Source: Chloroflexota bacterium
GTDB taxonomy: Bacteria > Chloroflexota > UBA6077 > FW602-bin22 > CADDYW01
NCBI GenBank assembly: GCA_021324795.1
Contig: JAJPIK010000116.1
Location: forward strand, 1-32,919
Direction: 5' to 3'
DNA length: 32,919 bases
Shown: positions 15,501 through 23,572 of the stretch, one piece after another
Layout of the letters: the number at the start of each line of letters is the position of its first letter
Position numbering within the stretch: the stretch's first letter is position 1
Program-made: the position numbers and the translations under genes
Notes under the pieces: model-generated
What the model was told of the DNA's origin: nothing
Databases searched by the model: none
The model's input: only the letters and a program-made list of their open reading frames with translations

Positions 15501-15782
15501 ATGACGCACGACTGCGATCAATTTGCGGTTGCCGCGACGAGCTCGCGCCTCTGGCGACCGGGAGACATCATTTACTCGGGACAGGTTATCGGCGCAACGA
15601 TTCACGGCGGTTTCCCCGTACGATCTCACCGTACCGTACGGGTGACGAAGATTCAATATGACATCGACAGCGCCGCGGTAATCCTGCAGGTCGAACCGGC
15701 CACGCACTGGTCTCCGGGGAAGCGATCTCGGTCGATCAATCGAGGGGCTCGGTTATCGCGCGCCCGCACTCAGAACCGCTAG
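15501..15782 (+). CDS. Small protein of unknown function upstream of pstS
   Basis: The 93-residue frame starts at an ATG with GAAGGAG six bases upstream. It opens with MTHDCDQFAVAATSSRLW, followed by beta-rich WRPGDIIYSGQVIGATIHGG and VRVTKIQYDIDSAAVILQVEP, and ends in an Arg/Ser-rich basic tail. There is no signal peptide or membrane segment and no family is recognised. Its stop is 18 bases before the PstS start, so the two are likely cotranscribed. An earlier in-frame start at 15453 lacks a good ribosome site. The good ribosome site and tight spacing are the main reasons to believe it is real. Confidence 0.55.
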   Translation: MTHDCDQFAVAATSSRLWRPGDIIYSGQVIGATIHGGFPVRSHRTVRVTKIQYDIDSAAVILQVEPATHWSPGKRSRSINRGARLSRARTQNR

Positions 15783-15800
15783 CAGGAAATCTCTGAAAGG

Positions 15801-17042
15801 ATGAAAGACGTGACAAGTTCTGGTATAACCCGACGCGGCATTCTCAAAATGGGGATTGGGCTCGGCAGTTTGGTCGTATTGACCGTGGGCTGCAGCAGCC
15901 AACCGGCAACACCGACCACGGCGTCGGTTGCTCCGACTCAGGCTTCCGCGGCACAACCGACGGCTGCTTCAGCTCAGTCGACCTCTGCTCCGGCGATGGC
16001 ACTGACTTCGGCTACGAGCCCCCCCGCCCAACCGAGCCTGGCGGCTGCCGTACCAAGTGGCCAGGAGGTTCTCCTCAACGGCGCTGGCTCGACTTTTGAC
16101 AACCCCCTGTTTTCCAAAGCGTTCAGTGAGTTCACCAAGAAGTATCCGAATATCAAGGTCAATTACCAATCAGTTGGCTCGGGAGCCGGCATCGAACAAC
16201 TCACCAAGGGAACCGTGGACTTCGGTGCCTCGGATGCCCCGATGACCGACGAGCAAATCAAAGCCGCGGGTGGGGACATTATTCACATCCCCATTACCCT
16301 CGGCGCCGTTTCGGTCGGTTACAATCTGGACGGCATCGCCGACGGGCTCAAGCTCGATGGGCCAACCCTCGCCAACATCTTCCTCGGAACGATCACCAGT
16401 TGGAACGACGCCGCCATCACCAAGCTGAATCCGGATCTGAAGCTTCCTAATACGCCAATCGCCGTCGTCCACCGCTCGGATGGCTCCGGGACAACCGATA
16501 TCTTCACGACCTACCTATCAGCAGTCAGTCCGGATTGGAAGTCGAAAGTCGGCTTCGGCACCGCAGTCAACTGGCCTGTTGGTATCGGTGGCAAGGGGTC
16601 GGAAGGTGTCGCGGGCCAGGTAAAGCAGACACCCGGCGGTATTGGCTACTTTGAGCTGGCATATGCCAAGCAAAACAAGATCACTAGTGCCGCGATCTCG
16701 AATGGGGCCGGCGACTTTCCACTCCCCTCGTCTGATGGTGCCAGCGCTTGCGCGGCCAGCGTTGCCAACAAGCTGCCCGCCGATCTCCGCGTCCGGATCG
16801 CCGGCTGTACCGGTCCCAATGACTACTCGATTTCTGGATTTAGCTGGGTTGTCTTGCACCAGCAGCAAAAAGACCAGGTGCGGGGAGCAGCGCTGGTTAA
16901 TCTGCTCTGGTGGATGATCCACGATGGCCAGAGCTACGCCACCGATCTCTACTACGCACCGCTTCCGGCGCCGGTGGTCAAGCTCAACGAAGCCAAGCTG
17001 CAAAGCGTTACCTACAACGGAACGCCCCTCTTAAAGTCTTGA
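15801..17042 (+). CDS. pstS: PstS-type phosphate ABC transporter substrate-binding lipoprotein
   Basis: This 413-residue lipoprotein binds phosphate outside the membrane for a PstSCAB importer. A twin-arginine start (TRRGILKMG, 10-18) leads to a lipobox ending at Cys31 (LTVGC), then a Thr/Ala/Gln/Pro-rich tether of about 50 residues. The binding domain has LNGAGSTFDNPLF, VNYQSVGSGAGIEQLTKGTVDFGASDAPM, GAVSVGYNLDG, NIFLGTITSWNDAAITKLNPDLKLP, VVHRSDGSGTTDIFTTYLS and GGIGYFELAYAK, the standard phosphate-binding elements. A GTG at 15810 with AAAGG nine bases upstream may be the true start. No pstC, pstA, pstB or phoU gene is in the window, so it is an orphan here. Whether its ligand is phosphate or another oxyanion is open. 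Confidence 0.93.
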   Translation: MKDVTSSGITRRGILKMGIGLGSLVVLTVGCSSQPATPTTASVAPTQASAAQPTAASAQSTSAPAMALTSATSPPAQPSLAAAVPSGQEVLLNGAGSTFDNPLFSKAFSEFTKKYPNIKVNYQSVGSGAGIEQLTKGTVDFGASDAPMTDEQIKAAGGDIIHIPITLGAVSVGYNLDGIADGLKLDGPTLANIFLGTITSWNDAAITKLNPDLKLPNTPIAVVHRSDGSGTTDIFTTYLSAVSPDWKSKVGFGTAVNWPVGIGGKGSEGVAGQVKQTPGGIGYFELAYAKQNKITSAAISNGAGDFPLPSSDGASACAASVANKLPADLRVRIAGCTGPNDYSISGFSWVVLHQQQKDQVRGAALVNLLWWMIHDGQSYATDLYYAPLPAPVVKLNEAKLQSVTYNGTPLLKS

Positions 17043-17187
17043 TAACGTCCGGCACGAGGTGTGATCCTGTCGCAGATGTCGCGCCCGACACGCACGCCGC
17101 CATCACCGTAGCAGCAGCGATTTCCATACCAAGCAGCACCGAATCTCACCTCCGGAGCAGGGAGACCATCCGAGATCGTGCATTGGT

Positions 17188-17216
17188 TTGACGTTTTACC
17201 CGTGAATGTCTAAAAT
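17188..17216 (+). promoter_or_regulatory. Predicted promoter of the second ROK gene
   Basis: TTGACG (17188-17193, 5/6), an exact 17-base spacer and TAAAAT (17211-17216, 5/6). The palindrome TGTGCACA (17216-17223) overlaps the expected start of transcription and could be an autoregulatory operator. Confidence 0.65.
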
Positions 17217-17245
17217 GTGCACACATCTCGCGATGGCAGGATGAG

Positions 17246-18541
17246 GTGAGCGAACTCGTCGGCTCCAATCTACCAATTATCAAGCGGCAAAATCGCAGCG
17301 CCGTGCTCAAGACCTTGCTGCGGCACGGTCCATTACCGCGCCGGGAGGTTGGCTTCCGAACGCTGCTCACGCCTTCGACGATCACCAATCTCGTCGGCGA
17401 GCTCCTTGATCAGGGATTGGTGCGTGAGATACCGGTCGTGGCCTCGCCCAGGCACGATCGGGTCGGGCGTCGACCGGTTCTGCTCGAGATCAATTCGAGT
17501 GGCGGATATGTTCTCGGTGCTTACGTTGGAGCCACGACCCTTACCGTGACGATCGGAGACTTGCGGGCGCGCGTGCTCGGCTATCGCCAAACGCCTTTAC
17601 ACCGAGACCTCTCGGAAGAGGGTTTTCTCGATCTGCTGGTGTCTGAGATCAAGCTGCTGCTCGCCGAACACGCGACTCCGCTCGACCGCGTTTACGGAAT
17701 CGGTGTGACTCCGGCGGGGGACGTGGATGCGCATCGCGGCCTGCTCCTCCGTCTCCCAGAACACCCCTGGCGTGATCTGCCACTCGTCGCCGACTTGCAA
17801 GCTCGTCTGTCGCTTCCGGTTGCCATTGAGAACAGCCGCGAGGCCATGGCCCTCGCTGAGATGGTCTTCGGCGGTGCGCAGGGGGTCTCGAGCCTGGTTC
17901 TGATCCACCTGGCCTGGTCCATCGGCTGCAGCTTAGTCATCGATCAGCGAGTTTACTCTGGCGATCACGGGGGAGCCGGTCGCTTGGGCCACGTCGTGGT
18001 CGAAGAGAACGGTGCACCCTGCTCTTGTGGGAAACGAGGCTGTCTGAATACGATCGCCTCGGCCAAGGGAATCGTTCGAATTGCCCGAGCGGAAGCCGAA
18101 AGTGCCACCGATAGCACCCTCTGGCACTTTCACGACGGCGACCTCTCGCAGCTTACCGACCTCGACGTCCTAAAAGCCGCCGATGAGGGCGATCCGGCCG
18201 CCCAGCGCGCGGTTTGGAGAATCGCCACTGCACTGGGGCAGGTCATCGCCAATCTCATCCTCGTCCTCGATCCGTCCATGGTCGTCGTCGCTGGCCGCGT
18301 CGTCGAAGCCAGTAACGCACTCTTCGCCCCATTGCACCAGGTCGTCGATTCGATCGTCTATCCCGCGACTGGCCTAGCGAGCAATCTGCAGCTCTCGGCG
18401 TTTGGCGAAGAAGGCCCACGCGTGGCTGGCCTCACACTAGCACTGCAGAGCTTCGTTTATTCGCCGGCCCTTACTCTGCCAACCGACACGGCCGACGATC
18501 CGCCTGATGAACGCCTCAATCGAGTCTGGCTGGAAGCTTAA
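17246..18541 (+). CDS. ROK-family transcriptional regulator
   Basis: This 431-residue regulator has an N-terminal winged helix (IIKRQNRSAVLKTLLRHGPLPRREVGFRTL and TPSTITNLVGELLDQGLV) and a ROK domain (GYVLGAYVGATTLTVTIGDL, VYGIGVTPAGDVD). The zinc motif CSCGKRGC lies near residues 257-264. As in the ROK protein at 12369-13661, the kinase residues are altered: GRLGHVVV replaces ExGH, and IENSREAM stands where the catalytic Asp loop would be. The start is GTG with AGGATGAG just upstream; no ATG fits. It lies directly before the sugar ABC transporter genes in the same direction but is separated by a strong hairpin and a separate promoter, which fits a local repressor of that transporter. Confidence 0.93.
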   Translation: MSELVGSNLPIIKRQNRSAVLKTLLRHGPLPRREVGFRTLLTPSTITNLVGELLDQGLVREIPVVASPRHDRVGRRPVLLEINSSGGYVLGAYVGATTLTVTIGDLRARVLGYRQTPLHRDLSEEGFLDLLVSEIKLLLAEHATPLDRVYGIGVTPAGDVDAHRGLLLRLPEHPWRDLPLVADLQARLSLPVAIENSREAMALAEMVFGGAQGVSSLVLIHLAWSIGCSLVIDQRVYSGDHGGAGRLGHVVVEENGAPCSCGKRGCLNTIASAKGIVRIARAEAESATDSTLWHFHDGDLSQLTDLDVLKAADEGDPAAQRAVWRIATALGQVIANLILVLDPSMVVVAGRVVEASNALFAPLHQVVDSIVYPATGLASNLQLSAFGEEGPRVAGLTLALQSFVYSPALTLPTDTADDPPDERLNRVWLEA

Positions 18542-18556
18542 AGCCAAGGGCAGCGG

Positions 18557-18595
18557 CCTCTCCCTTTCTTCATCTCGGATGAAGAAAGGGAGAGG
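18557..18595 (+). terminator. 18-bp perfect hairpin after the second ROK gene
   Basis: CCTCTCCCTTTCTTCATC (18557-18574) pairs over its whole length with 18578-18595 around a TCG loop, 15 bases after the stop codon. No T run follows on either strand, so it may be a transcript-stabilising or dispersed repeat rather than a classical terminator. Confidence 0.55.
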
Positions 18596-18625
18596 AAGGT
18601 GAAGCCGTGCTCGCATCCCATGTAT

Positions 18626-18654
18626 TTGACATGGCGCGCCGATATCACTATGAT
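18626..18654 (+). promoter_or_regulatory. Strong predicted promoter of the ABC transporter operon
   Basis: TTGACA (18626-18631, 6/6), a 17-base spacer and TATGAT (18649-18654, 5/6), about 60 bases before the permease start. It is the best sigma-70-type promoter in the window. Confidence 0.75.
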
Positions 18655-18662
18655 GACGAATG

Positions 18663-18695
18663 CTTGTAACGACAAGTTTGCGAGCGACAAATTTC
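18663..18695 (+). promoter_or_regulatory. Operator-like repeats in the ABC operon leader
   Basis: The inverted repeat CTTGT-AACG-ACAAG (18663-18676) lies just after the predicted transcription start. A direct repeat, CGACAAGTTT (18670) and CGACAAATTT (18685), offset by 15 bases, overlaps it. This is a good position for repression by the ROK protein encoded upstream. Confidence 0.4.
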
Positions 18696-18714
18696 GTTTG
18701 CTGAGTGAGGTTTG

Positions 18715-19650
18715 ATGTCGACCATCGCGGTTACTCCTCAAGCAAAACGTCGTCGTGGTAGTATGCAGCGCACCGAGGCCATTTGGGGAATTTGTTTGGC
18801 ATTGCCCTGGATGTTTGGCTTCATCATCTGGACTGCTGGTCCCATGCTCGCCTCGATTGTCCTTTCGCTCACAAGCTGGGACCTGCTCTCCCCACCGAAG
18901 TTCGTGGGGTTACAGAACTACGCGACGTTGATCGGTAACGACCCGTCGGTGCTCCAGTCACTCAAGGTCACGACGATCTATGCGTTCTTCGCTCTCCCCC
19001 TCAACCTCTTGCTCGGGTTATTCGTCGCGGTACTCCTGAACCAGAAGATCAAGGCCCAATCGTTCATTCGTACCGTGTATTACCTTCCCGCGGTCGTTTC
19101 AGGTGTCGCGGTTGCCCTTCTTTGGAGCTGGATCTTCAGTCCTGACTTCGGAATGCTCAACACGTTGCTCTCATACGTTGGCATCCAGGGGCCGGGCTGG
19201 CTTGCCAGTGAGACCTGGGTTTTGCCCAGCTTCATCCTGATGAGCCTCTGGGGCGTTGGTGGGGCGATGATCATCTACCTGGCCGGGCTCCAAGGCATCC
19301 CGACTGAGCTCTACGAAGCCGCTCAGGTCGACGGGGCCAATGACTGGATCCGCTTCTGGTCGATCACGATTCCGATGATCAGTCCAGTGTTGCTCTTCAA
19401 CTTGATTATCGGTATCATCCAGGCGCTCCAGGAGTTCGTTCGGGCCTACGTGATGACAAACGGCGGTCCGCACGATGCTAGCCTCTTCTTCATGCTCTAT
19501 CTCTACCGCAACGCTTTCGAATACTTCAAAATGGGATACGCGTCGTCACTTGCCTGGGTCCTGTTTGCCTACATCATGGTGTTGACGTTGCTCGTGCTTC
19601 GTAGCTCAGCCGCCTGGGTCTACTACGAAGGCCAGATCAAGGGGAGATGA
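18715..19650 (+). CDS. Sugar ABC transporter permease, MalF/UgpA type
   Basis: This 311-residue inner-membrane protein is one half of a carbohydrate (CUT1-type) importer channel. It starts with a short basic segment (PQAKRRRGSMQRTEA) and has about six membrane helices (for example LALPWMFGFIIWTAGPMLASIVLSL, FFALPLNLLLGLFVAVLL, TVYYLPAVVSGVAVALLWSWIF). The EAA loop that docks the ATPase is ELYEAAQVDGANDWIRFWSITIPMISP near residue 200. The ATG at 18715 has GAGTGAGG upstream. Its stop overlaps the next permease frame, indicating translational coupling. No ATP-binding subunit is in the window, so a shared MsmK/MalK-like ATPase encoded elsewhere is likely. Confidence 0.95.
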   Translation: MSTIAVTPQAKRRRGSMQRTEAIWGICLALPWMFGFIIWTAGPMLASIVLSLTSWDLLSPPKFVGLQNYATLIGNDPSVLQSLKVTTIYAFFALPLNLLLGLFVAVLLNQKIKAQSFIRTVYYLPAVVSGVAVALLWSWIFSPDFGMLNTLLSYVGIQGPGWLASETWVLPSFILMSLWGVGGAMIIYLAGLQGIPTELYEAAQVDGANDWIRFWSITIPMISPVLLFNLIIGIIQALQEFVRAYVMTNGGPHDASLFFMLYLYRNAFEYFKMGYASSLAWVLFAYIMVLTLLVLRSSAAWVYYEGQIKGR

Positions 19651-19655
19651 GCGTA

Positions 19656-20543
19656 ATGAAAACCGCTTCTATTGCCCGACCGATCGCCAAGACTAGCCCT
19701 TTTGCCAGCCGGCGGCGCTTCGAAGCGATCAAGCTCGCCGCGGTTTACGTCATGTTGCTGATCGGTGGTGTTTTCGTCTGCTTACCATTTTTCTGGATGA
19801 TCTCAACCTCACTCAAAGACGAAGGCTCGGTTTTCATCTTCCCTCCCGACTGGATCCCCAACCCGATCCTCTGGTCGAACTATGCCCAAGCATTGACTGT
19901 CCTACCATTTGCCTTATTCCTGCGCAACACGCTCATAACCACGATTGTGCCAATCGTCGGGGCGTTGCTTTCTTGCTCGCTTACCGCGTATTCGTTTAGC
20001 CGGCTACGCTGGCCGGGGCGAGACTTCTGCTTCTTGCTCGTTCTCGCAACGATGATGCTGCCCCAGCAGGTCACGATGATCCCCAAGTTCATCCTGTTTC
20101 GCTACCTGGGCTGGATCGATACCTTCTTCCCTCTGATCATCCCACCCTGGTTTGCCGTTGGTGCTTTCAACATCTTCCTGCTCCGGCAGTTTTTCTTGAC
20201 GGTTCCGCTAGAGATGGACGACGCGGCCAAGCTCGATGGTGCAACATACCTGGACATTTACTTTCGCTTGCTTTTGCCGTTGATCAAGCCAGCTCTTGCT
20301 GCCGTGGCGATCTTCGTTTTCCAGTTCCACTGGAATGACTTTCTCGAGCCTTTGATTTACTTGCATAGCCAGAGCAACTTTACCTTGGCGTTGGGCCTTC
20401 GCTCCTTCCAGGGTGAATACGGAACCGATTGGAACCTGCTCATGGCCGCTTCGCTGGCGGTGATGACTCCGCCGTTGCTCCTGTTCTTCTTCGCCCAACG
20501 GTACTTCATCCAAGGCGTCGTGTTTACCGGCGTTAAAGGTTAA
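19656..20543 (+). CDS. Sugar ABC transporter permease, MalG/UgpE type
   Basis: This 295-residue partner permease completes the heterodimeric channel. It has about six membrane helices (LAAVYVMLLIGGVFVCLPFFWMIST, ALFLRNTLITTIVPIVGALLSCSLTAYSFS, FCFLLVLATMMLPQQVTMIP and others). The EAA loop LEMDDAAKLDGATYLDIYFRLLLPLIKPAL lies near residue 185, and the C-terminus AQRYFIQGVVFTGVKG is standard for the MalG group. I use the ATG at 19656, nine bases after GGGGAG; an ATG at 19647 overlapping the previous stop would add three residues but has no spaced ribosome site. It is coupled to the upstream permease and followed by two solute-binding protein genes. Confidence 0.95.
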   Translation: MKTASIARPIAKTSPFASRRRFEAIKLAAVYVMLLIGGVFVCLPFFWMISTSLKDEGSVFIFPPDWIPNPILWSNYAQALTVLPFALFLRNTLITTIVPIVGALLSCSLTAYSFSRLRWPGRDFCFLLVLATMMLPQQVTMIPKFILFRYLGWIDTFFPLIIPPWFAVGAFNIFLLRQFFLTVPLEMDDAAKLDGATYLDIYFRLLLPLIKPALAAVAIFVFQFHWNDFLEPLIYLHSQSNFTLALGLRSFQGEYGTDWNLLMAASLAVMTPPLLLFFFAQRYFIQGVVFTGVKG

Positions 20544-20635
20544 GTCAACGCTAAGGTAAACACGTCGACTCCGACTTGGAATGAGTCAAATTGAGTCAAA
20601 TCACTTTGGCGATACGAAGGGATTTGAACCAGAGA

Positions 20636-22045
20636 ATGACGATGAGCTCAACGTTACGTGGTCCACGAAAGCCCTCTCTCACGCGACGTCGCCTGTTCAT
20701 TGCAACCGGTCTCAGCGCGGCTGCGCTTTTCGTCGCCTGCGGTACACCGTCAGCCTCACCGTCCGCCGCCCCGGCGAACGCGACCGCTCCCGGCGTGCCA
20801 ACCGCCAATGGGAGCAATGCCCAGGCAATGCCGACCGCGCATAACTCGGCTGGTTCAGCCGCCAAAACTGAGATCGTCTACTTTCACTTCTTCACCCCGG
20901 GCGACCCTCAGATGACGATCCTACCGCACGCCCAACAGCTTTTCAGCCAAGCGATGCCCAACGTTTCAGTGAAGGCTGAGTTCAACGCAGGTGGCGCGCA
21001 GCTCGAGACCAAGCTCGAGACCATGCTGGCCGGCGGTACGCCTCCCGACGCCGCCACGGTAAACCCCCAGGTAATCATGCCTTTGCTGAGCAAAGGTGCC
21101 TTGCTCGACCTCTCGCCTTATATCAAGCAGGACGCGGCAACCTACGTCCCGGAAGACTTCTACCCGCCGACGCTCACGCGCGTGGTCAGTGATGGAAAGC
21201 AGTTCGGTATCCCGCTCCAGATGGGCCTGTACGTCTTGATTTACAACAAGGATCTGTTCAGAGCAGCCGGTGTGAGTGAGCCAACCGACGATTGGCATTG
21301 GGATAAGGAATTTCTAGAGGCCGCAGAGAAGTTGACCAAGGGGAGCGGAGCAAGCAAGCAGTATGGCACCAACATGCCTCCCCTGGAGGCAGTGATCTGG
21401 GCCAACGGTGGCGATCTCTTTAGCCAAGACGGCAAGCAGTGCGTGGCGGATCAGCCCGCGGCATACGAAGCGGTGCAATGGCTGGGGGATCTGCGCTTCA
21501 AGTACAAGGTCACCCCGCTGGCCAGCGATTTGAACTCGATCAACACGACCGATCTATTCCTCAACAGCCGGCTGGCGATGAATATCGACATCGCAGGTAC
21601 AGTAAGTCGGATTATTCAAGCCAAGCCCAAGTTTGGCTGGGACCTCGCCCACGTGCCCAGTGGGAAGGCAGGGCGATTTACAATTGTCCAGGGGCCCAGT
21701 ATGCTCGTCTTCCAGTCGGCGAAAAACAAAGATCTTGGCTGGAAATGGATCGAGATCTACACCAATAAGGACGTTCAGCTCTTTGGCACGACTGTCGCCC
21801 AGATCGTCTCGGCACGGAAGAGCGCGGACGAAGCCTACGTGAAGCTGCCCCCGCCGCCGGACCACCGCGGCCCGCAGGTCGACTCGGTGAGCTTCGCTCG
21901 CCAACACTACTACACCGCGAAGTACGCCGAGATCGACAATGCGCTCAACAAGAATCTAGACGACGTCTGGACAACGAACAGCAAGCCAGCAAAAGATGCC
22001 ATGGCTGCCGCCTGCAAGGCGATTACACCGATCCTTCAGCAGTAA
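20636..22045 (+). CDS. Sugar ABC transporter solute-binding lipoprotein (family 1)
   Basis: This 469-residue extracellular binding protein carries a twin-arginine motif (LTRRRLF, 15-21) and a lipobox ending at Cys35 (FVAC), followed by an Ala/Ser/Pro tether. The MalE-like domain shows IVYFHFFTPGDPQM, VKAEFNAGGAQLETKLETMLAGGTPPDAATVNPQVIMPLLSKGALLDLSPYIK, FGIPLQMGLYVLIYNKDLFRAAGV, a substrate-specific middle and the AMAAACKAITPILQQ end. The ATG at 20636 is the first in frame; ribosome signals are weak and a second ATG lies two codons on. It follows two permeases and precedes another binding protein, so the importer may take two ligands. Confidence 0.93.
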   Translation: MTMSSTLRGPRKPSLTRRRLFIATGLSAAALFVACGTPSASPSAAPANATAPGVPTANGSNAQAMPTAHNSAGSAAKTEIVYFHFFTPGDPQMTILPHAQQLFSQAMPNVSVKAEFNAGGAQLETKLETMLAGGTPPDAATVNPQVIMPLLSKGALLDLSPYIKQDAATYVPEDFYPPTLTRVVSDGKQFGIPLQMGLYVLIYNKDLFRAAGVSEPTDDWHWDKEFLEAAEKLTKGSGASKQYGTNMPPLEAVIWANGGDLFSQDGKQCVADQPAAYEAVQWLGDLRFKYKVTPLASDLNSINTTDLFLNSRLAMNIDIAGTVSRIIQAKPKFGWDLAHVPSGKAGRFTIVQGPSMLVFQSAKNKDLGWKWIEIYTNKDVQLFGTTVAQIVSARKSADEAYVKLPPPPDHRGPQVDSVSFARQHYYTAKYAEIDNALNKNLDDVWTTNSKPAKDAMAAACKAITPILQQ

Positions 22046-22074
22046 ACTGAAAAACACGGACCGAGGACAAAGAG

Positions 22075-23478
22075 ATGCTGAGTCAGGAGCCGTTTAACGG
22101 GATTCGCCCAACCCGGCGCCGCTTTCTCGTAGGCACGACTCTGTCCACGATGCTCGTACTCTCCGCTTGCGGACAACCGTCCCAGCCAAGCCCGACTCCG
22201 ACCCAAGCGAAGGCTAGCGCGCAGCCGACAGCTCCGACCGCGGCGAAGCCGACCGCTCAGGCAGCCACGCAGCCGACCTCGACCAGGCTCACCTTCATGT
22301 GCTGGGGCGATCCAACAGTTCAAAAGATCATGAACAAGGCTGCCAACGACTTTCACCAGGCCCACCCGACAATCACCGTCGAGTACATCAATACCACGGG
22401 AGGCAGTCAGCATTACCCTAAGCTCGAGACGATGATCGCGGGCAATGATGCGCCGGCCGTCTTCTACCTTGAGCCGCCCTATACACCCACCTATGCAAAC
22501 CAGAACGTCCTTAGTGCTCTGGATCCATATGTCCAAGCTGACAAGTACGACATTAGCGACTTCTATCCGAAAGCGATTGGTCAGTATTTCTGGCAGGGCA
22601 AGCTTTACGAGCTTCCCCGCGGCTTCGGTAACCAGGATATCTATTGGAATCAAGGATTGTTCCAGAAGGCCGGCGTCGCGGATCCGGGGTTGACCTGGGA
22701 TGACCCGAATTGGACCGTCGATAATTTTCTGGCCTTGGTCGAGAAGCTCACCATTCGCAATGGCAATCAGGTGACCCAGTTCGGCTATAGCCAGGGATTG
22801 GCCCTGCGCCAGTGGGAACCCTGGGTCTGGACGTTCGGGGGCGAGGTCATCGATCAAGCGAAAAATGTTTGCGTTCTCGACCAGGAGCCGGCGATCGAAG
22901 GGCTCCAATTCATCGGCGACCTGATCAACAAGTACAAAGTCATGCCCACGCCCCAGTATAGTGCCCAGGCTTCGAACAGCGTTCTCTTCAGCACGAACCG
23001 CGTTGCCCTGAATATGGATATTCCCGCCTCCCTGGTTACCTACCGGGCGCTCAGGGGAATCACCTGGGATGTGGCACCGATGCCCAAGAAAGTGAAAGCA
23101 GTCACCAGCGGCGGGGGCGTCGCCTGGGCGATGTACGGGAAGTCAAGCACCGTTGATGATAATTGGCAGCTCTTGGCCTACTTAGCGGGACCAGCCGTCC
23201 AGAAAGCGGAAGCCGAAGCCGGGGCGACCGCCCCGGCCCGAAAGAGCATCGCCAACTCGCCTGCCTACGATAACCCCAACCTTCCCCCCAAACACATGCA
23301 AGTCTTTCTCGACGCACCGAACTTCGTCCACGTGGATCCCCAGGCGGTCAACTGGCCCCAGATCGACACTCTGATCGAAAAACAGCTTGGCTTCATCTGG
23401 GACGGCTCGAAGACCGCGAAAGACGTAGTCAAGGATTTGGTACCACAGGTAAATGATCTGCTGAAGGCGAAGAACTGA
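22075..23478 (+). CDS. Second sugar ABC transporter solute-binding lipoprotein (family 1)
   Basis: This 467-residue protein also has a Tat-type start (PTRRRFLVG, 12-20), a lipobox ending at Cys32 (LSAC) and a Pro/Thr/Ala/Gln tether. The domain includes LTFMCWGDPTVQKIMNKAANDF, ITVEYINTTGGSQHYPKLETMIAGNDAPAVFYLEP, DISDFYPKAIGQYFWQGKLYELPRGFGNQDIYWNQGLFQKAGV and EAEAGATAPARKSIANSPAYDN, typical of CUT1 binding proteins. GAGGACAAAGAG precedes the ATG and the gap to the previous gene is 29 bases, so they are cotranscribed. It is clearly divergent from the preceding paralogue in its ligand-binding parts, so it is not a recent duplicate. Confidence 0.93.
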   Translation: MLSQEPFNGIRPTRRRFLVGTTLSTMLVLSACGQPSQPSPTPTQAKASAQPTAPTAAKPTAQAATQPTSTRLTFMCWGDPTVQKIMNKAANDFHQAHPTITVEYINTTGGSQHYPKLETMIAGNDAPAVFYLEPPYTPTYANQNVLSALDPYVQADKYDISDFYPKAIGQYFWQGKLYELPRGFGNQDIYWNQGLFQKAGVADPGLTWDDPNWTVDNFLALVEKLTIRNGNQVTQFGYSQGLALRQWEPWVWTFGGEVIDQAKNVCVLDQEPAIEGLQFIGDLINKYKVMPTPQYSAQASNSVLFSTNRVALNMDIPASLVTYRALRGITWDVAPMPKKVKAVTSGGGVAWAMYGKSSTVDDNWQLLAYLAGPAVQKAEAEAGATAPARKSIANSPAYDNPNLPPKHMQVFLDAPNFVHVDPQAVNWPQIDTLIEKQLGFIWDGSKTAKDVVKDLVPQVNDLLKAKN

Positions 23479-23542
23479 ACCAGCGGGGGATCAAAGATCG
23501 AAGGGCAGGGATCCATCCGAATAGAGCACCGGATAAAAGGGG

Positions 23543-23572
23543 CCGGCTGCTCGCGCGAGATCTACCAGCCGG
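23543..23572. terminator. Hairpin between convergent genes
   Basis: CCGGCTG pairs with CAGCCGG around a 16-base loop between the end of the binding-protein gene and the end of the exported-protein gene. The right arm overlaps the minus-strand stop. It has no T run. Confidence 0.3.
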
